A stretch of 39,293 nucleotides of DNA from an uncultured Clostridia bacterium (GCA_934132775.1 CAKPAA010000017.1:1-39293), one strand, 5' to 3'. Numbered from the stretch's first letter, positions 23,398-31,395 are shown. The notes: generated by a model not told the origin, from the sequence alone. A program made the numbers and translations.

Positions 23398-25032
23398 ATG
23401 AAAAAATTTTTAACTTTTGTATCTTTAACTTTTATAGTTTTACAAACATGTACATTTGCTTATTCTAGCGGATTTGAATATATGGTAAATGCAATGCAAG
23501 TGGAAAAAGTAAATGTTAATGGTTTAAATTTGAATGAAGATATTTATGTAAAATACAATATATTTGTTTATGGTTCTCCTCTTAATACACCTAAACAAAA
23601 ACAGAAATGGAAGACAACTTCAAAAGGTAATTGGACTTTAAATGGGGGCGTGTGGCAAGGCAGTGGAACAAGAGGCGAATATTGGATTTTAGGCGAAGAT
23701 TATGCTGGTAATCTTGTTCATAATGAAATTTTTCCAGATGATTATAATTCTGGAACATCGCCACTTAATTGGAATTATAGAGAAATAAAAGATGCGGCTC
23801 TTTCTTGGGAGGATACCACAAAATATCAGTATGACATTCAACGTGATTATATGTTACATACCAAACTTTCAAGATTTGGTGTTACATATGATTTAACAGC
23901 AACAGATATTGGACTTAATAAAGCAAGAGTGGAAAGTTATGCGACTTGGGGAAGTGCAGGAAGTATATATACTGAAAAGCCGGGAGATGGAAGAATATAT
24001 TGGGTTGCCACTTTTTCAATTCCACCAATGGCTGGTGATGCTAATTTGAATAGTATTCTTGATTTATCTAACGGCACTGAATATATTATGGAAAAGGATA
24101 AAGATTTGATTGAAATTCCATTAAATTTTGGAGCATATGTAGATAACCTTTCAGAATATGCTAAGGCAGAGCATATAAAAGTTATAGAAGCTGAATTAAA
24201 AGTTAATGGCGTAAAACAGAATGTAGTAAGTGATACTAAAACTACTAAAATTATTAAAGATGATGTTATAGTTGTAAATAGAAATGATTATAAAACAGAT
24301 AAGGTTACATTTGATGTTGAGTGTAATTCATTTTTGTCTACTTGTTTTGCCGCAGATCCTGTAAAATATGCAACTAAAAAGGTAAGAATAACAGTAATTT
24401 TGCAAAATGAGAAAGTTGATAAACCTAATATTATAAACAATAAAAACGGTCCTAAAATTTATTCTTGCACTTTGAAAAGAGTTACTTTAAATTCTTTTGG
24501 AAGAGAAAAGTGCGTTGATTTATTTTTTACTCGTGATGGAAAAAGACAATTTATTTGTGCAGGACAAGTTTTAAGAATCGAAGTTAGAACTTCGAAGTCA
24601 GCAGATAAAGTTAAGTTTAATATTAGTGGAAAAACATCTATAAAAACTTTTGATGATATAACTAAAAAATTTGAGTGGGATGATCCAATAGCACGACGTG
24701 AAAAAACGAGGTACACAAGTCTTAATGAATTTAAGAAATCATATAATCTTCCTAAAACAATGTCATATAAAGGTGGAAATTTATATGTTGCAACTTATTT
24801 AATACCATATGGTACGACTCAAACGCTTCATTCTTGGAATTCTTTAAGAGAACAATCAAAAGATGCATTTAAAATTGATGAAAGTAAGTTATTTACAAGA
24901 AAAGAAAATCCATATGAAATTGTCATTAGTGCATATTCAGGTGATAGTGTAACTACAAAAACTTATGATTTAGATGTTGCTGAAAGATGGGACGAATTGT
25001 ATAACAGAGATATTTCAAAATATGTAAAATGA
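23398..25032 (+). CDS. Secreted protein of unknown family in the Tad-like block
   Basis: The 544-residue protein has a signal peptide (about 1-23: KKFLTFVSLTFIVLQTCTFA). I do not recognise the mature part. It is rich in aromatic residues and predicted beta strands, with Trp-rich stretches near residues 60-130 (WTLNGGVWQGSG, GEYWILGEDYAGN) and a Cys-containing middle (VECNSFLSTCFAADPVKY). There is no membrane anchor, sortase motif or SLH repeat, so it is either released or held by partners. Start choice: ATG 23398 is eight bases after AAGG; GTG 23395 is also possible. Its stop overlaps the codons upstream of the next gene, which implies coupling with the two small prepilin-like genes. Confidence 0.75.
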   Translation: MKKFLTFVSLTFIVLQTCTFAYSSGFEYMVNAMQVEKVNVNGLNLNEDIYVKYNIFVYGSPLNTPKQKQKWKTTSKGNWTLNGGVWQGSGTRGEYWILGEDYAGNLVHNEIFPDDYNSGTSPLNWNYREIKDAALSWEDTTKYQYDIQRDYMLHTKLSRFGVTYDLTATDIGLNKARVESYATWGSAGSIYTEKPGDGRIYWVATFSIPPMAGDANLNSILDLSNGTEYIMEKDKDLIEIPLNFGAYVDNLSEYAKAEHIKVIEAELKVNGVKQNVVSDTKTTKIIKDDVIVVNRNDYKTDKVTFDVECNSFLSTCFAADPVKYATKKVRITVILQNEKVDKPNIINNKNGPKIYSCTLKRVTLNSFGREKCVDLFFTRDGKRQFICAGQVLRIEVRTSKSADKVKFNISGKTSIKTFDDITKKFEWDDPIARREKTRYTSLNEFKKSYNLPKTMSYKGGNLYVATYLIPYGTTQTLHSWNSLREQSKDAFKIDESKLFTRKENPYEIVISAYSGDSVTTKTYDLDVAERWDELYNRDISKYVK

Positions 25033-25040
25033 GGTTTGAA

Positions 25041-25535
25041 GTGAAAAAAAATAAAGGAAATATTTTAATAATAGGGCTAGTATTTATTGCAATTGCACTA
25101 GTTATATTGACATTTGTAATTGCAATATTTATGAGTCATATAAATAGTATTTTGTATAACGTCAAATTGGATATGTATTCAATGAATAGAAGTGCAGTTG
25201 TTGCTGTTAATAAGAATGTCGCAAATATGGATTTTTTTACTTATAACAAAGACACTTACAAAAAGGAATTTGTAAATTTATTAAAAGATACTTATGAGCT
25301 TAATGAAGATTTTTCAAATAACTCAAAGTTGATAACAAAAGTAGAAATAAAGGAATATGAAATATATTCAAAAAACAAAATAGATAAATTTACAAATAAA
25401 AGATGTGATGATAGAACAATACATACAGTTTTAAAAATTAAAATTAAGCCTATAATTTTAAAAGATATTTTAGAGAAAATTTTTGTCTTTACTGTACATG
25501 AAGATGTTAATTTGAATATGGTTACAGAATACTAA
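25041..25535 (+). CDS. TadE-like small membrane-anchored prepilin-like protein
   Basis: The 164-residue protein begins with KKNKG followed by NILIIGLVFIAIALVILTFV, a prepilin-like leader and hydrophobic helix, then an exported polar part of about 130 residues. The +5 residue after the Gly is Ile, not Glu. TadE/TadF minor pseudopilins of Tad loci have this form. Start choice: GTG 25041 has GAGG six bases upstream; ATG 25029, overlapping the previous stop, is also in frame but has no site and adds MRFE. Confidence 0.6.
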   Translation: MKKNKGNILIIGLVFIAIALVILTFVIAIFMSHINSILYNVKLDMYSMNRSAVVAVNKNVANMDFFTYNKDTYKKEFVNLLKDTYELNEDFSNNSKLITKVEIKEYEIYSKNKIDKFTNKRCDDRTIHTVLKIKIKPIILKDILEKIFVFTVHEDVNLNMVTEY

Positions 25536-25550
25536 TAAAAAGAAGGGAAA

Positions 25551-25585
25551 GCTAACTAAAGTATCATAGCTATATTTTAGTTAGC
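25551..25585 (+). promoter_or_regulatory. Perfect hairpin between a Shine-Dalgarno-like site and the next start codon
   Basis: GCTAACTAAA (25551-25560) and TTTAGTTAGC (25576-25585) form a 10-bp perfect stem. An AGAAGGG site lies directly before it (25541-25547), and the next gene starts 12 bases after it at 25598 without a nearer ribosome site. Folding could bring the site close to the start codon, as known for a few phage genes. It has no T run, so it is a poor terminator. Confidence 0.5.
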
Positions 25586-25597
25586 AATGATAGAAAT

Positions 25598-25990
25598 ATG
25601 AAAAAGAAAAATAAAGGAAATGCTATTTTGACAACACCAATAATAATAGCAATTGGAATTTTTATTGTATCAACATTAGTTGTACTAGCAATTAAAATTT
25701 TGATGCCATATATTTGGTACGAAAAACTTTCTAGCACTTGTATAAAATATGTTTTCGTTATGGAAGAGTACGGATACTTAACTAAAAATGAAGCAAGTAA
25801 CTTAAAAAAAGAATTGATAAATCAAGGTTTTGATAGTGAAAAGTTAGATGTTTACTATACTTCAAGTAGAGTTGCATATGGAGATTCTATATATTTGAAA
25901 TTAAATTACGAGTATGATATTGAATTGCCTCTCATTGGAAATAAAAAAATACCAATGGTAATAGAAAGAAATTCAGTAAGCAAGCGATAA
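25598..25990 (+). CDS. Small prepilin-like membrane protein, DUF4320-type
   Basis: The 130-residue protein begins KKKNKG followed by NAILTTPIIIAIGIFIVSTL. That is a leader plus hydrophobic helix parallel to the one in the gene before it (shared NKGN). The tail of about 90 residues includes CIKYVFVMEEYGYLT and ends in a beta-rich part. It looks like the DUF4320 proteins seen with clostridial Tad-like pilus genes (low certainty). No near ribosome site is present; see the hairpin before it. Its stop lies one base from the stop of the convergent rlmH gene. Confidence 0.6.
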   Translation: MKKKNKGNAILTTPIIIAIGIFIVSTLVVLAIKILMPYIWYEKLSSTCIKYVFVMEEYGYLTKNEASNLKKELINQGFDSEKLDVYYTSSRVAYGDSIYLKLNYEYDIELPLIGNKKIPMVIERNSVSKR

Positions 25991-25991
25991 A

Positions 25992-26471
25992 TTACCAGTG
26001 GTATTTTTCATTATTTAATATTTTAAAAGCTCTAAAAATTTGTTCGGTTAAGAAAAGACGAATAAGTTGATGTGGAAAGGTCAGTTTTGAAAAAGATATT
26101 GATAAATTGCAATTTCCAATTAGTTCTTTATCTATTCCAGTCGTACCACCAATTATAAAATCTATTGTGCTAAATCCTTTTAAAGTAATGTCTTGAATTT
26201 TATTAGCAAATTCTTCTGAGGTAAAACTTTTGCCGTATTGGTCTAAGCAGATAACAAAATCTGATGAATGAATTTTTGATTTTATTTTAGTAGCTTCAAT
26301 TTTCTTAATATTTAAAATATCTTTTTCAGAAGCATTACTTGGAATTGGCTCATCTGTAAGTTCAACAAATTCAAAGTTTGCATACTTGCCTATTCGCTTT
26401 TTATATTCATCAATTAAATCTAAAAGAGAGTGCTCTTTGATTTTACCGAGACAAATAATTTTAATATTCAT
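25992..26471 (-). CDS. rlmH: 23S rRNA (pseudouridine1915-N3)-methyltransferase RlmH
   Basis: This is a 159-residue SPOUT-class methyltransferase acting on the 70S ribosome at helix 69. It begins NIKIICLGKIKEHSLLDLID and has FVICLDQYGKSFTSEEFA. The SAM-binding knot region is DFIIGGTTGIDKELI, and the end is LTFPHQLIRLFLTEQIFRAF plus YHW (YHK or YHH in most relatives). Length is normal. The GGAGGTG site precedes ATG 26471. It meets the last Tad-like gene tail to tail with a single base between, so the two transcripts must overlap. Confidence 0.95.
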   Translation of the reverse strand: MNIKIICLGKIKEHSLLDLIDEYKKRIGKYANFEFVELTDEPIPSNASEKDILNIKKIEATKIKSKIHSSDFVICLDQYGKSFTSEEFANKIQDITLKGFSTIDFIIGGTTGIDKELIGNCNLSISFSKLTFPHQLIRLFLTEQIFRAFKILNNEKYHW

Positions 26472-26497
26472 AAAAGCACCTCCATTACTAAAAAGTA

Positions 26498-27280
26498 TTA
26501 AACTAGTTCAATAACTTCATCTATATTATCTCGATTTGCGACAGATAATTGAAATGGTGTTTTAATATTTGAACTGTTTATTTCATTTAAAACAGTTTGG
26601 TATGCAAGTTCTGGGAAGTTATTTTCTTTGCTTAAATGACCAAGTACAAATTTATTAACTCCACTTTCATATAATCTTTTTACTAGTTTACCAGTTGTTT
26701 CATTAGATAAATGACCAACATCGCTAGAAATTCTTTTCTTTAAAAAATATGGATATGAACCACAAAGTAAAGTGTCATTGTCATAGTTTGATTCTATTAA
26801 CAAAATGTCACTTCCAGCCATTTCGCTAATTATAGATTCTTCTATATGTCCTATATCTGTGGCAACTGTAACTTTCTTTCCGTCACAAATTACACTGAAT
26901 CCACAAGGATCGATTGCATCATGAGGTATTGAAAATGAATGAATTTGCAAATCTCCTATTGAAAATGTACTTCCAGCATTAAATAAATATTTACAAGATG
27001 AATTAACATTCAAGCTTTCCATTTGAGACCAAGTTTTTGGTGTTGCATAAATTGGTGTGTTAAATTTTTTTGAAATTGTAGTTAATCCTTTTGTGTGATC
27101 TATATGCTCGTGTGTTATTAAAATTGCATTTATTTCATCTAGTTCAACATCAATGCTTGCAAGTGCTTTTGAAATTTTTTGACAACTAACACCTGCGTCT
27201 ATTAAAATTTTTGTATTGTCGCTTTCAATGAATGTCGAGTTGCCACTACTGCCACTATATAAATTACAAAATTTTATCAT
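26498..27280 (-). CDS. walJ: MBL-fold metallohydrolase WalJ/YycJ
   Basis: The 260-residue metallo-beta-lactamase-fold enzyme begins FCNLYSGSSGNSTFIES and has the metal motif ITHEHIDHTKG (H-x-H-x-D-H). A later His is in FSIPHDA, and Asp/His are in VATDIGHIEE and FVLGHLSKENN. YycJ/WalJ relatives are proposed exonucleases linked to DNA repair and to coordination of wall division with replication, and are often near the origin with the walKR genes, which are not seen here. It lies 21 bp after murA and 26 bp before rlmH on the same strand. Confidence 0.9.
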   Translation of the reverse strand: MIKFCNLYSGSSGNSTFIESDNTKILIDAGVSCQKISKALASIDVELDEINAILITHEHIDHTKGLTTISKKFNTPIYATPKTWSQMESLNVNSSCKYLFNAGSTFSIGDLQIHSFSIPHDAIDPCGFSVICDGKKVTVATDIGHIEESIISEMAGSDILLIESNYDNDTLLCGSYPYFLKKRISSDVGHLSNETTGKLVKRLYESGVNKFVLGHLSKENNFPELAYQTVLNEINSSNIKTPFQLSVANRDNIDEVIELV

Positions 27281-27301
27281 ATGAATTACTCCATTTATTG
27301 T

Positions 27302-28567
27302 TTACTCAGAAATTCTTTCAATATTTGCACCCAAGGCTTTGAAACGCTCAGCTATTTTTTCATAACCTCTGTCAACGTGTTCAATACCATAAACTTCTGT
27401 TTCTCCTTCAGCACAAATTCCAGCGATAATAAGTGCAGCGGCTGCTCTTAAATCTGTTGCTGTAACTTGTGAACCAGATAAGCTTTCAACTCCTTCAATG
27501 CAAGCTGTTTTGCCTTCAACCCTTATTTTTGCTCCGAGTTTTCTTAGCTCTTCTGTATATTGAAAACGTGAATCATAAATACCTTCTGTTAGGTAACTAG
27601 TTCCTTCTGAAAGTGCAAGAAGCACAGCCATTTGAGGTTGCATATCTGTTGGAAAACCTGGGTATGGCAAAGTTTTAATATTAGCTTTTGATGTCCTTTT
27701 ATCTGACCAAACTCTAATTTTATCGCCATCTTCTGATTCTTCAACATTAACTCCCATCTCAATTAGTTTTGCTGAAATAGGGTCTAGGTGTTTTGTTATG
27801 CAGTTTGTTATGATAACATCGCCACGTGAAGCAGCAGCAGCAATCATAAATGTACCTGCTTCAATTTGGTCTGGTACAATTGAATAAGATGCACCACCTT
27901 TTAATTCTTCAACACCAGTTATTTTTATAACATCTGTTCCAGCTCCTTTAATGTTTGCTCCCATTGTGTTTAAGAAGTTTGCAAGGTCAACAATGTGAGG
28001 TTCTTTTGCAGCATTTTCAATTGTTGTAATGCCAGGAACAAGTACAGATGCAAGCATAATATTCATTGTTGCACCAACACTGACAACATCAAGATAAATA
28101 GAATTGCCTGTTAATTCTTCGGAAGTTGCGTATATCATACCACCTTCACAATTGACATTTGCGCCCAATGCCTCGAAACCTTTTATATGTTGATCAATTG
28201 GTCTTGAACCAAAGTTACAACCACCTGGAAAACCAACTGATGCACGACCAAATCTACTAAGTAAAGCACCTATGAAGTAATACGAAGCTCTGAATTTCTT
28301 TGTCATATCAAGTGGAATTTCTTTTTCTTCTATGTTCGTACAGTCAATTTCGATTTCATTTGGAGAAATCATAGTTATTTTAGCACCAAGTAATTTAAGA
28401 ATGTCATAGCAACGTAGTATATCACTAATATTGGGAATGTTATCAATTCTACATTTTCCTTTTATTAGAACAGTAGCAGGTAAGATAGCAACGGCTGCAT
28501 TTTTAGCACCATTAACACTAACAGTCCCCTTTAAAGGTGTTTTTCCTTTAATTAAAAATTTATCCAT
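27302..28567 (-). CDS. murA: UDP-N-acetylglucosamine 1-carboxyvinyltransferase
   Basis: The 421-residue enzyme performs the first committed step of peptidoglycan synthesis, moving enolpyruvate from PEP to UDP-GlcNAc; fosfomycin targets its Cys. Lys22 in VNGAKNAAVAILPA and Cys117 in FPGGCNFGSRPID are the expected active-site residues, so it should be catalytic. QPQMAVLLALSEGTS is also typical. Start choice: ATG 28567 follows AGAGG and gives the family start DKFLIKG; an in-frame extension to 28600 has none. It is placed after the mgtC-family gene with 25 bp between. Confidence 0.95.
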   Translation of the reverse strand: MDKFLIKGKTPLKGTVSVNGAKNAAVAILPATVLIKGKCRIDNIPNISDILRCYDILKLLGAKITMISPNEIEIDCTNIEEKEIPLDMTKKFRASYYFIGALLSRFGRASVGFPGGCNFGSRPIDQHIKGFEALGANVNCEGGMIYATSEELTGNSIYLDVVSVGATMNIMLASVLVPGITTIENAAKEPHIVDLANFLNTMGANIKGAGTDVIKITGVEELKGGASYSIVPDQIEAGTFMIAAAASRGDVIITNCITKHLDPISAKLIEMGVNVEESEDGDKIRVWSDKRTSKANIKTLPYPGFPTDMQPQMAVLLALSEGTSYLTEGIYDSRFQYTEELRKLGAKIRVEGKTACIEGVESLSGSQVTATDLRAAAALIIAGICAEGETEVYGIEHVDRGYEKIAERFKALGANIERISE

Positions 28568-28592
28568 ATGTAACCTCTTTTCTAAAAGTATA

Positions 28593-29306
28593 TTATTCAA
28601 AATCAGTTTTACTAAATTTAGCAGAAGTATTTACTTCAATAATACCATCAATATGGCATAATTCTTGAACAAGTTCTTCTTTGTCCTTTTTTGCTGGACA
28701 TTTAACTAAGAATTTTATAGCAATGTCTTTATTTGTATTTGATTTTATTTGCTTTATATCTAATATATCAATATTTCTATCTTCAAATATTTCTTGTGCC
28801 TTACTTAAAACGCCACGGTTTTTAGTTGAAATTAGAGTGAATACAGAAAGCTTTCCTTTGCTAGCAATAAGATTTTGAAATGGAGAGACGAAGCAAAGTG
28901 TAAGAAATATTAAAAGTGTTGCATATATAGCTCCCTCGTAAAATCCAGCTCCAACAGCAAGTCCAATACAGGTTATTGAAAGCAAGCTTGCAGCAGTTGT
29001 AAGACCTTTTACAGATAATCCTTCACGTAAAATAGTTCCTGCACCAACAAAGCCTATTCCAGCAAGAATTTGTGCTGGTAATCTAGTTGGATCAACATTA
29101 GTTTCAGGAAATAAGTTGTGTACATATATTCCAAGAGACATAACTAATGTAGCAGACATACATATAAGAGTATGTGTTTTTATACCTGCTGGTTTATGTA
29201 TCAATTCTCTTTCAATTCCAATAACAAAGGAGAGTGCAAAAGCAATTGTTAATTTAAGCAAAATATCCAAAGCTATTGGAGAAACAAGAAAGCTTAGAAA
29301 CTCCAT
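28593..29306 (-). CDS. MgtC/SapB family membrane protein
   Basis: The 237-residue protein has four to five N-terminal membrane helices with the hallmark FVIGIERELIHKPAGIKTHTL near residue 25 (the conserved GxxRE-xxxKPAG-RTH-L pattern). TRLPAQILAGIGFVGAG follows, and LTTAASLLSITCIGLAVGAG. The C-terminal 80 residues form a soluble ACT-like domain. Relatives act in magnesium-limited growth or acid stress, but the biochemical role is debated. ATG 29306 follows GAGGTG. Confidence 0.9.
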   Translation of the reverse strand: MEFLSFLVSPIALDILLKLTIAFALSFVIGIERELIHKPAGIKTHTLICMSATLVMSLGIYVHNLFPETNVDPTRLPAQILAGIGFVGAGTILREGLSVKGLTTAASLLSITCIGLAVGAGFYEGAIYATLLIFLTLCFVSPFQNLIASKGKLSVFTLISTKNRGVLSKAQEIFEDRNIDILDIKQIKSNTNKDIAIKFLVKCPAKKDKEELVQELCHIDGIIEVNTSAKFSKTDFE

Positions 29307-29353
29307 AAATTCACCTCATTTTAAGTTAAAGCACGTAATAAATACGACCTTAG

Positions 29354-29381
29354 AAAAAATATGGGAGCAGTTACTCCCATA
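29354..29381 (-). terminator. Terminator after spoIIR
   Basis: On the minus strand TATGGGAG-TAACTG-CTCCCATA (8-bp perfect stem, 29360-29381) is followed by six U. It lies 40 bp after the spoIIR stop and separates it from the mgtC-murA-walJ-rlmH group. Confidence 0.9.
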
Positions 29382-29421
29382 GAAAATATAACACAACTGA
29401 AAAACATTTACAAGTACATAT

Positions 29422-29997
29422 TTAGTTGAAGAAATCAACAATTCTAAATTTAAAATCACTCTTATTTGCAATTATATAGAAACTTTCATCACTTAAAGCT
29501 TCTTTTAAGCTTATATCAGCTGCTTCACTGGAACATATTTCATCTGAAAAGCAGAGTGCTGGAAACATCACACACCACCAGTTATGACCATTACCATTTC
29601 CAATAATAATTCTCAAAGCTGTATACTCACCAGACGGAAAAGATAATGAATCATATTCCTTTTTTGGAAAATAACATTTCTTAAATTCAACTTTAACATC
29701 GCTTTCACAGCCATTTGCTTTTAGTGTCTCTTTTGCAATTTTTTCAAATATTTCTAATGAGTTTGAAATGTACATATAAGCTGAATCAATAGAATCAAGT
29801 TGTATTGTCTGCATATATTTTAAAATATTATCTCTGACTTTTAGTTTTAAATTTTGGTCATCAACTGAATCACTGTTAGCAATGATATGAAGCCTAACAA
29901 CGTTGTTTGCAATCTCGTTTTGAATAGAATGTGCATATGTAAATGCATCAAATAAAATTAAAAATAATAATAAAATAAAAAGTAAAAATTTTTTCAT
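29422..29997 (-). CDS. spoIIR: Stage II sporulation protein R
   Basis: This 191-residue secreted protein is made in the forespore and triggers SpoIIGA, which activates pro-sigma-E in the mother cell. It has a signal peptide (about 1-23) and then the hallmarks VRLHIIANSDSVDDQNLKLK and VRDNIL. Later come FPSGEYTALRIIIGNGNGHN and WWCVMFPALCF. Length is normal. Start choice: ATG 29997 follows GGAGG; the open frame extends 81 codons upstream but into sequence without a ribosome site. Its presence argues that the host can form endospores. Confidence 0.92.
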   Translation of the reverse strand: MKKFLLFILLLFLILFDAFTYAHSIQNEIANNVVRLHIIANSDSVDDQNLKLKVRDNILKYMQTIQLDSIDSAYMYISNSLEIFEKIAKETLKANGCESDVKVEFKKCYFPKKEYDSLSFPSGEYTALRIIIGNGNGHNWWCVMFPALCFSDEICSSEAADISLKEALSDESFYIIANKSDFKFRIVDFFN

Positions 29998-30012
29998 ATT
30001 AACCTCCAAATT

Positions 30013-30042
30013 GAGTATTACCAATAAATTGATAACTAATAC
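30013..30042 (-). promoter_or_regulatory. Candidate sigma-F-type promoter of spoIIR
   Basis: On the minus strand GTATT (30042-30038), 15 bp, GGTAATACT (30022-30014) fits the sigma-F/G pattern GYATA-15-GGNRANANT with one -35 mismatch. In Bacillus spoIIR is sigma-F dependent. The leader would be only about 10 nt, with the ribosome site almost at its 5' end, so this is tentative. Confidence 0.45.
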
Positions 30043-30062
30043 CAAAAAAAGGAAAATATTTA

Positions 30063-30091
30063 TTGACTCAATTGGAAATATATGGTAATAT
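30063..30091 (+). promoter_or_regulatory. Promoter of the gene at 30123
   Basis: TTGACT (30063-30068), 17 bp, TAATAT (30086-30091) gives a good sigma-A-type promoter 31 bp before the start codon, divergent from spoIIR. Confidence 0.7.
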
Positions 30092-30122
30092 CTTTTTAGA
30101 CAAAGACGAAGGAGGAAAAAGA

Positions 30123-30617
30123 ATGCATAAAATAATAAAAGCGTGTAATTTTTATGTAAGTGAATGGCATCTTTTTGCAGCACTACTACCATACATTCGT
30201 GATGAATTAAAATTAAAACATAAGATTGTTGTGATTTCACAGGACAAGCTAGAAAATGGAATGAAAAACCTAGTTAAGAAATTAAACATTCGCTTTGAAA
30301 ACGAAAATGGCATAAATGAAATAGTATGGCTTAATGAAGCTTTGGTTATGGATATAAGAGAAGAATGTGTGCCAGTTACTATTGTTGTGCAAGGCACAAT
30401 GGAATTTATATCAGAAGTGAATAATTATTTAATAGAAAGATTAGAACCACTATACGCAGAACTTAGAATAATAAATTGTTATGAAGTGTATAACACTAAT
30501 ACAATGTTATATAATATTTTAGATGAACACGACTTTGTGTTTAATACGGCAGGAATGAATAAAAAAACAGACATATTTCCTGGATATATTGAACCAACAA
30601 AGTTATTAAAAAGCTAA
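30123..30617 (+). CDS. Conserved-looking protein of unknown function beside spoIIR
   Basis: The 164-residue soluble alpha/beta-like protein has no membrane segment or signal peptide. It starts MHKIIKACNFYVSEWHLFAA and has a charged centre and VPVTIVVQGTMEFISEVNNY, which resembles a nucleotide- or ligand-binding strand-loop-helix, but no known motif is clear. The C terminus contains DEHDFVFNTAGMNKKTDIFP. ATG 30123 follows GGAGG at eight bases; a TTG 60 bases upstream overlaps the promoter. I do not recognise the family. The position divergent to spoIIR could hint at sporulation, without other evidence. Confidence 0.7.
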   Translation: MHKIIKACNFYVSEWHLFAALLPYIRDELKLKHKIVVISQDKLENGMKNLVKKLNIRFENENGINEIVWLNEALVMDIREECVPVTIVVQGTMEFISEVNNYLIERLEPLYAELRIINCYEVYNTNTMLYNILDEHDFVFNTAGMNKKTDIFPGYIEPTKLLKS

Positions 30618-30636
30618 TATCGATAAAAACCATAAA

Positions 30637-30697
30637 GAAGACATAAGAACTATGATACTAAAAGTAAAGCTAATGGTAAAATAGTTATTATGTCTTC
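30637..30697. terminator. Long inverted repeat between convergent genes
   Basis: GAAGACATAA (30637-30646) pairs with TTATGTCTTC (30688-30697), and AACTAT with ATAGTT continues the stem after single-base bulges, around a loop of about 27 nt. It lies between the stops of two convergent genes and is likely a bidirectional terminator, though no clean T run is visible. Confidence 0.55.
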
Positions 30698-30783
30698 ATC
30701 CCCCTCTTTAACGAGAAAAACGATTAAAACAACAATCAAAATATTGTCAAAATTGTCTTTTAAATTTAATTCTTTGAGAAGAT

Positions 30784-31209
30784 TCACTTCTCTTCGCCTC
30801 CTGAATTCTTATTAAGCTCACTAAGCACATTAGAAAGCTTTATAAATTTTATGTATTGGTCAACTTTGTCTTTTTTGGATTCACGCAAAAATGGTTTTAA
30901 AGAATTTAATAGGTTTGCACTAGCATTATTTTGAGATGAATTTATACTTTTCATTGCTTGCATAATTTTAAGTAGTGTTTCCATATCTGGCATATCATTA
31001 TTAGATTTAGAAGAATTATTGCTTGAATTCATTGCATTTATAAAAGAGCTAAACATATCTGCGTTAAAAGAATTTTGAGTTGTATTTTGATTTTGAGATG
31101 AATTATTTCCAGCATTGTTACAATTATCTTGTGAATTTGTACTATGGTGTTCCTTAGATGTTGAATTTAAAATATCTATAATATTAGATATATTAGGCAT
31201 ATCACTCAT
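30784..31209 (-). CDS. Asn/Ser-rich small protein of unknown function
   Basis: The 141-residue protein begins MSDMPNISNIIDILNSTSKE. A low-complexity region of Asn, Ser and Gln (about 20-70) follows, then MPDMETLLKIMQAMKSINSS and a basic helical end LKPFLRESKKDKVDQYIKFI. The C-terminal pattern (short amphipathic helix, P-F-L, then a K-rich helix) is conserved-looking, while the middle is a linker. There is no signal or membrane helix. Start ATG 31209 follows AGGAGG. It lies 30 bp after a 51-residue gene on the same strand. Family not recognised; composition recalls small clostridial spore-associated proteins, but that is a guess. Confidence 0.65.
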   Translation of the reverse strand: MSDMPNISNIIDILNSTSKEHHSTNSQDNCNNAGNNSSQNQNTTQNSFNADMFSSFINAMNSSNNSSKSNNDMPDMETLLKIMQAMKSINSSQNNASANLLNSLKPFLRESKKDKVDQYIKFIKLSNVLSELNKNSGGEEK

Positions 31210-31239
31210 AAATTCACCTCCTAAAAATTAGTTATAAGA

Positions 31240-31395
31240 CTATTTGTTACGTTCTCTTTCAATTAAAGAAACAAGTTTTGAGTAATCATCTTCACTTAAC
31301 ATTGCCCTAGTTTTTTCAAGAGCATTTCTTAATTCATCATCACTCATATTTTTCACACTATTTACGAATAGAGAATACATCATTTCATTATTCAT
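31240..31395 (-). CDS. 51-residue protein of unknown function
   Basis: The small open frame begins MNNEMMYSLFVNSVKNMSDD and continues ELRNALEKTRAMLSEDDYSK, ending LIERERNK. It is acidic and helical, a probable small helix bundle or interaction motif. ATG 31395 follows AGGAGG at good distance (AGGAGGTGCTTTT then ATG), which strongly supports translation in spite of the size. It is the first gene of a two-gene unit with the Asn/Ser-rich gene. No function recognised. Confidence 0.7.
   Translation of the reverse strand: MNNEMMYSLFVNSVKNMSDDELRNALEKTRAMLSEDDYSKLVSLIERERNK

Noticed and set aside
29998..30240. N-terminal extension of spoIIR by 81 codons
   Set aside because: The extension has no ribosome site and runs into the divergent gene, while ATG 29997 has GGAGG and starts a proper signal peptide.
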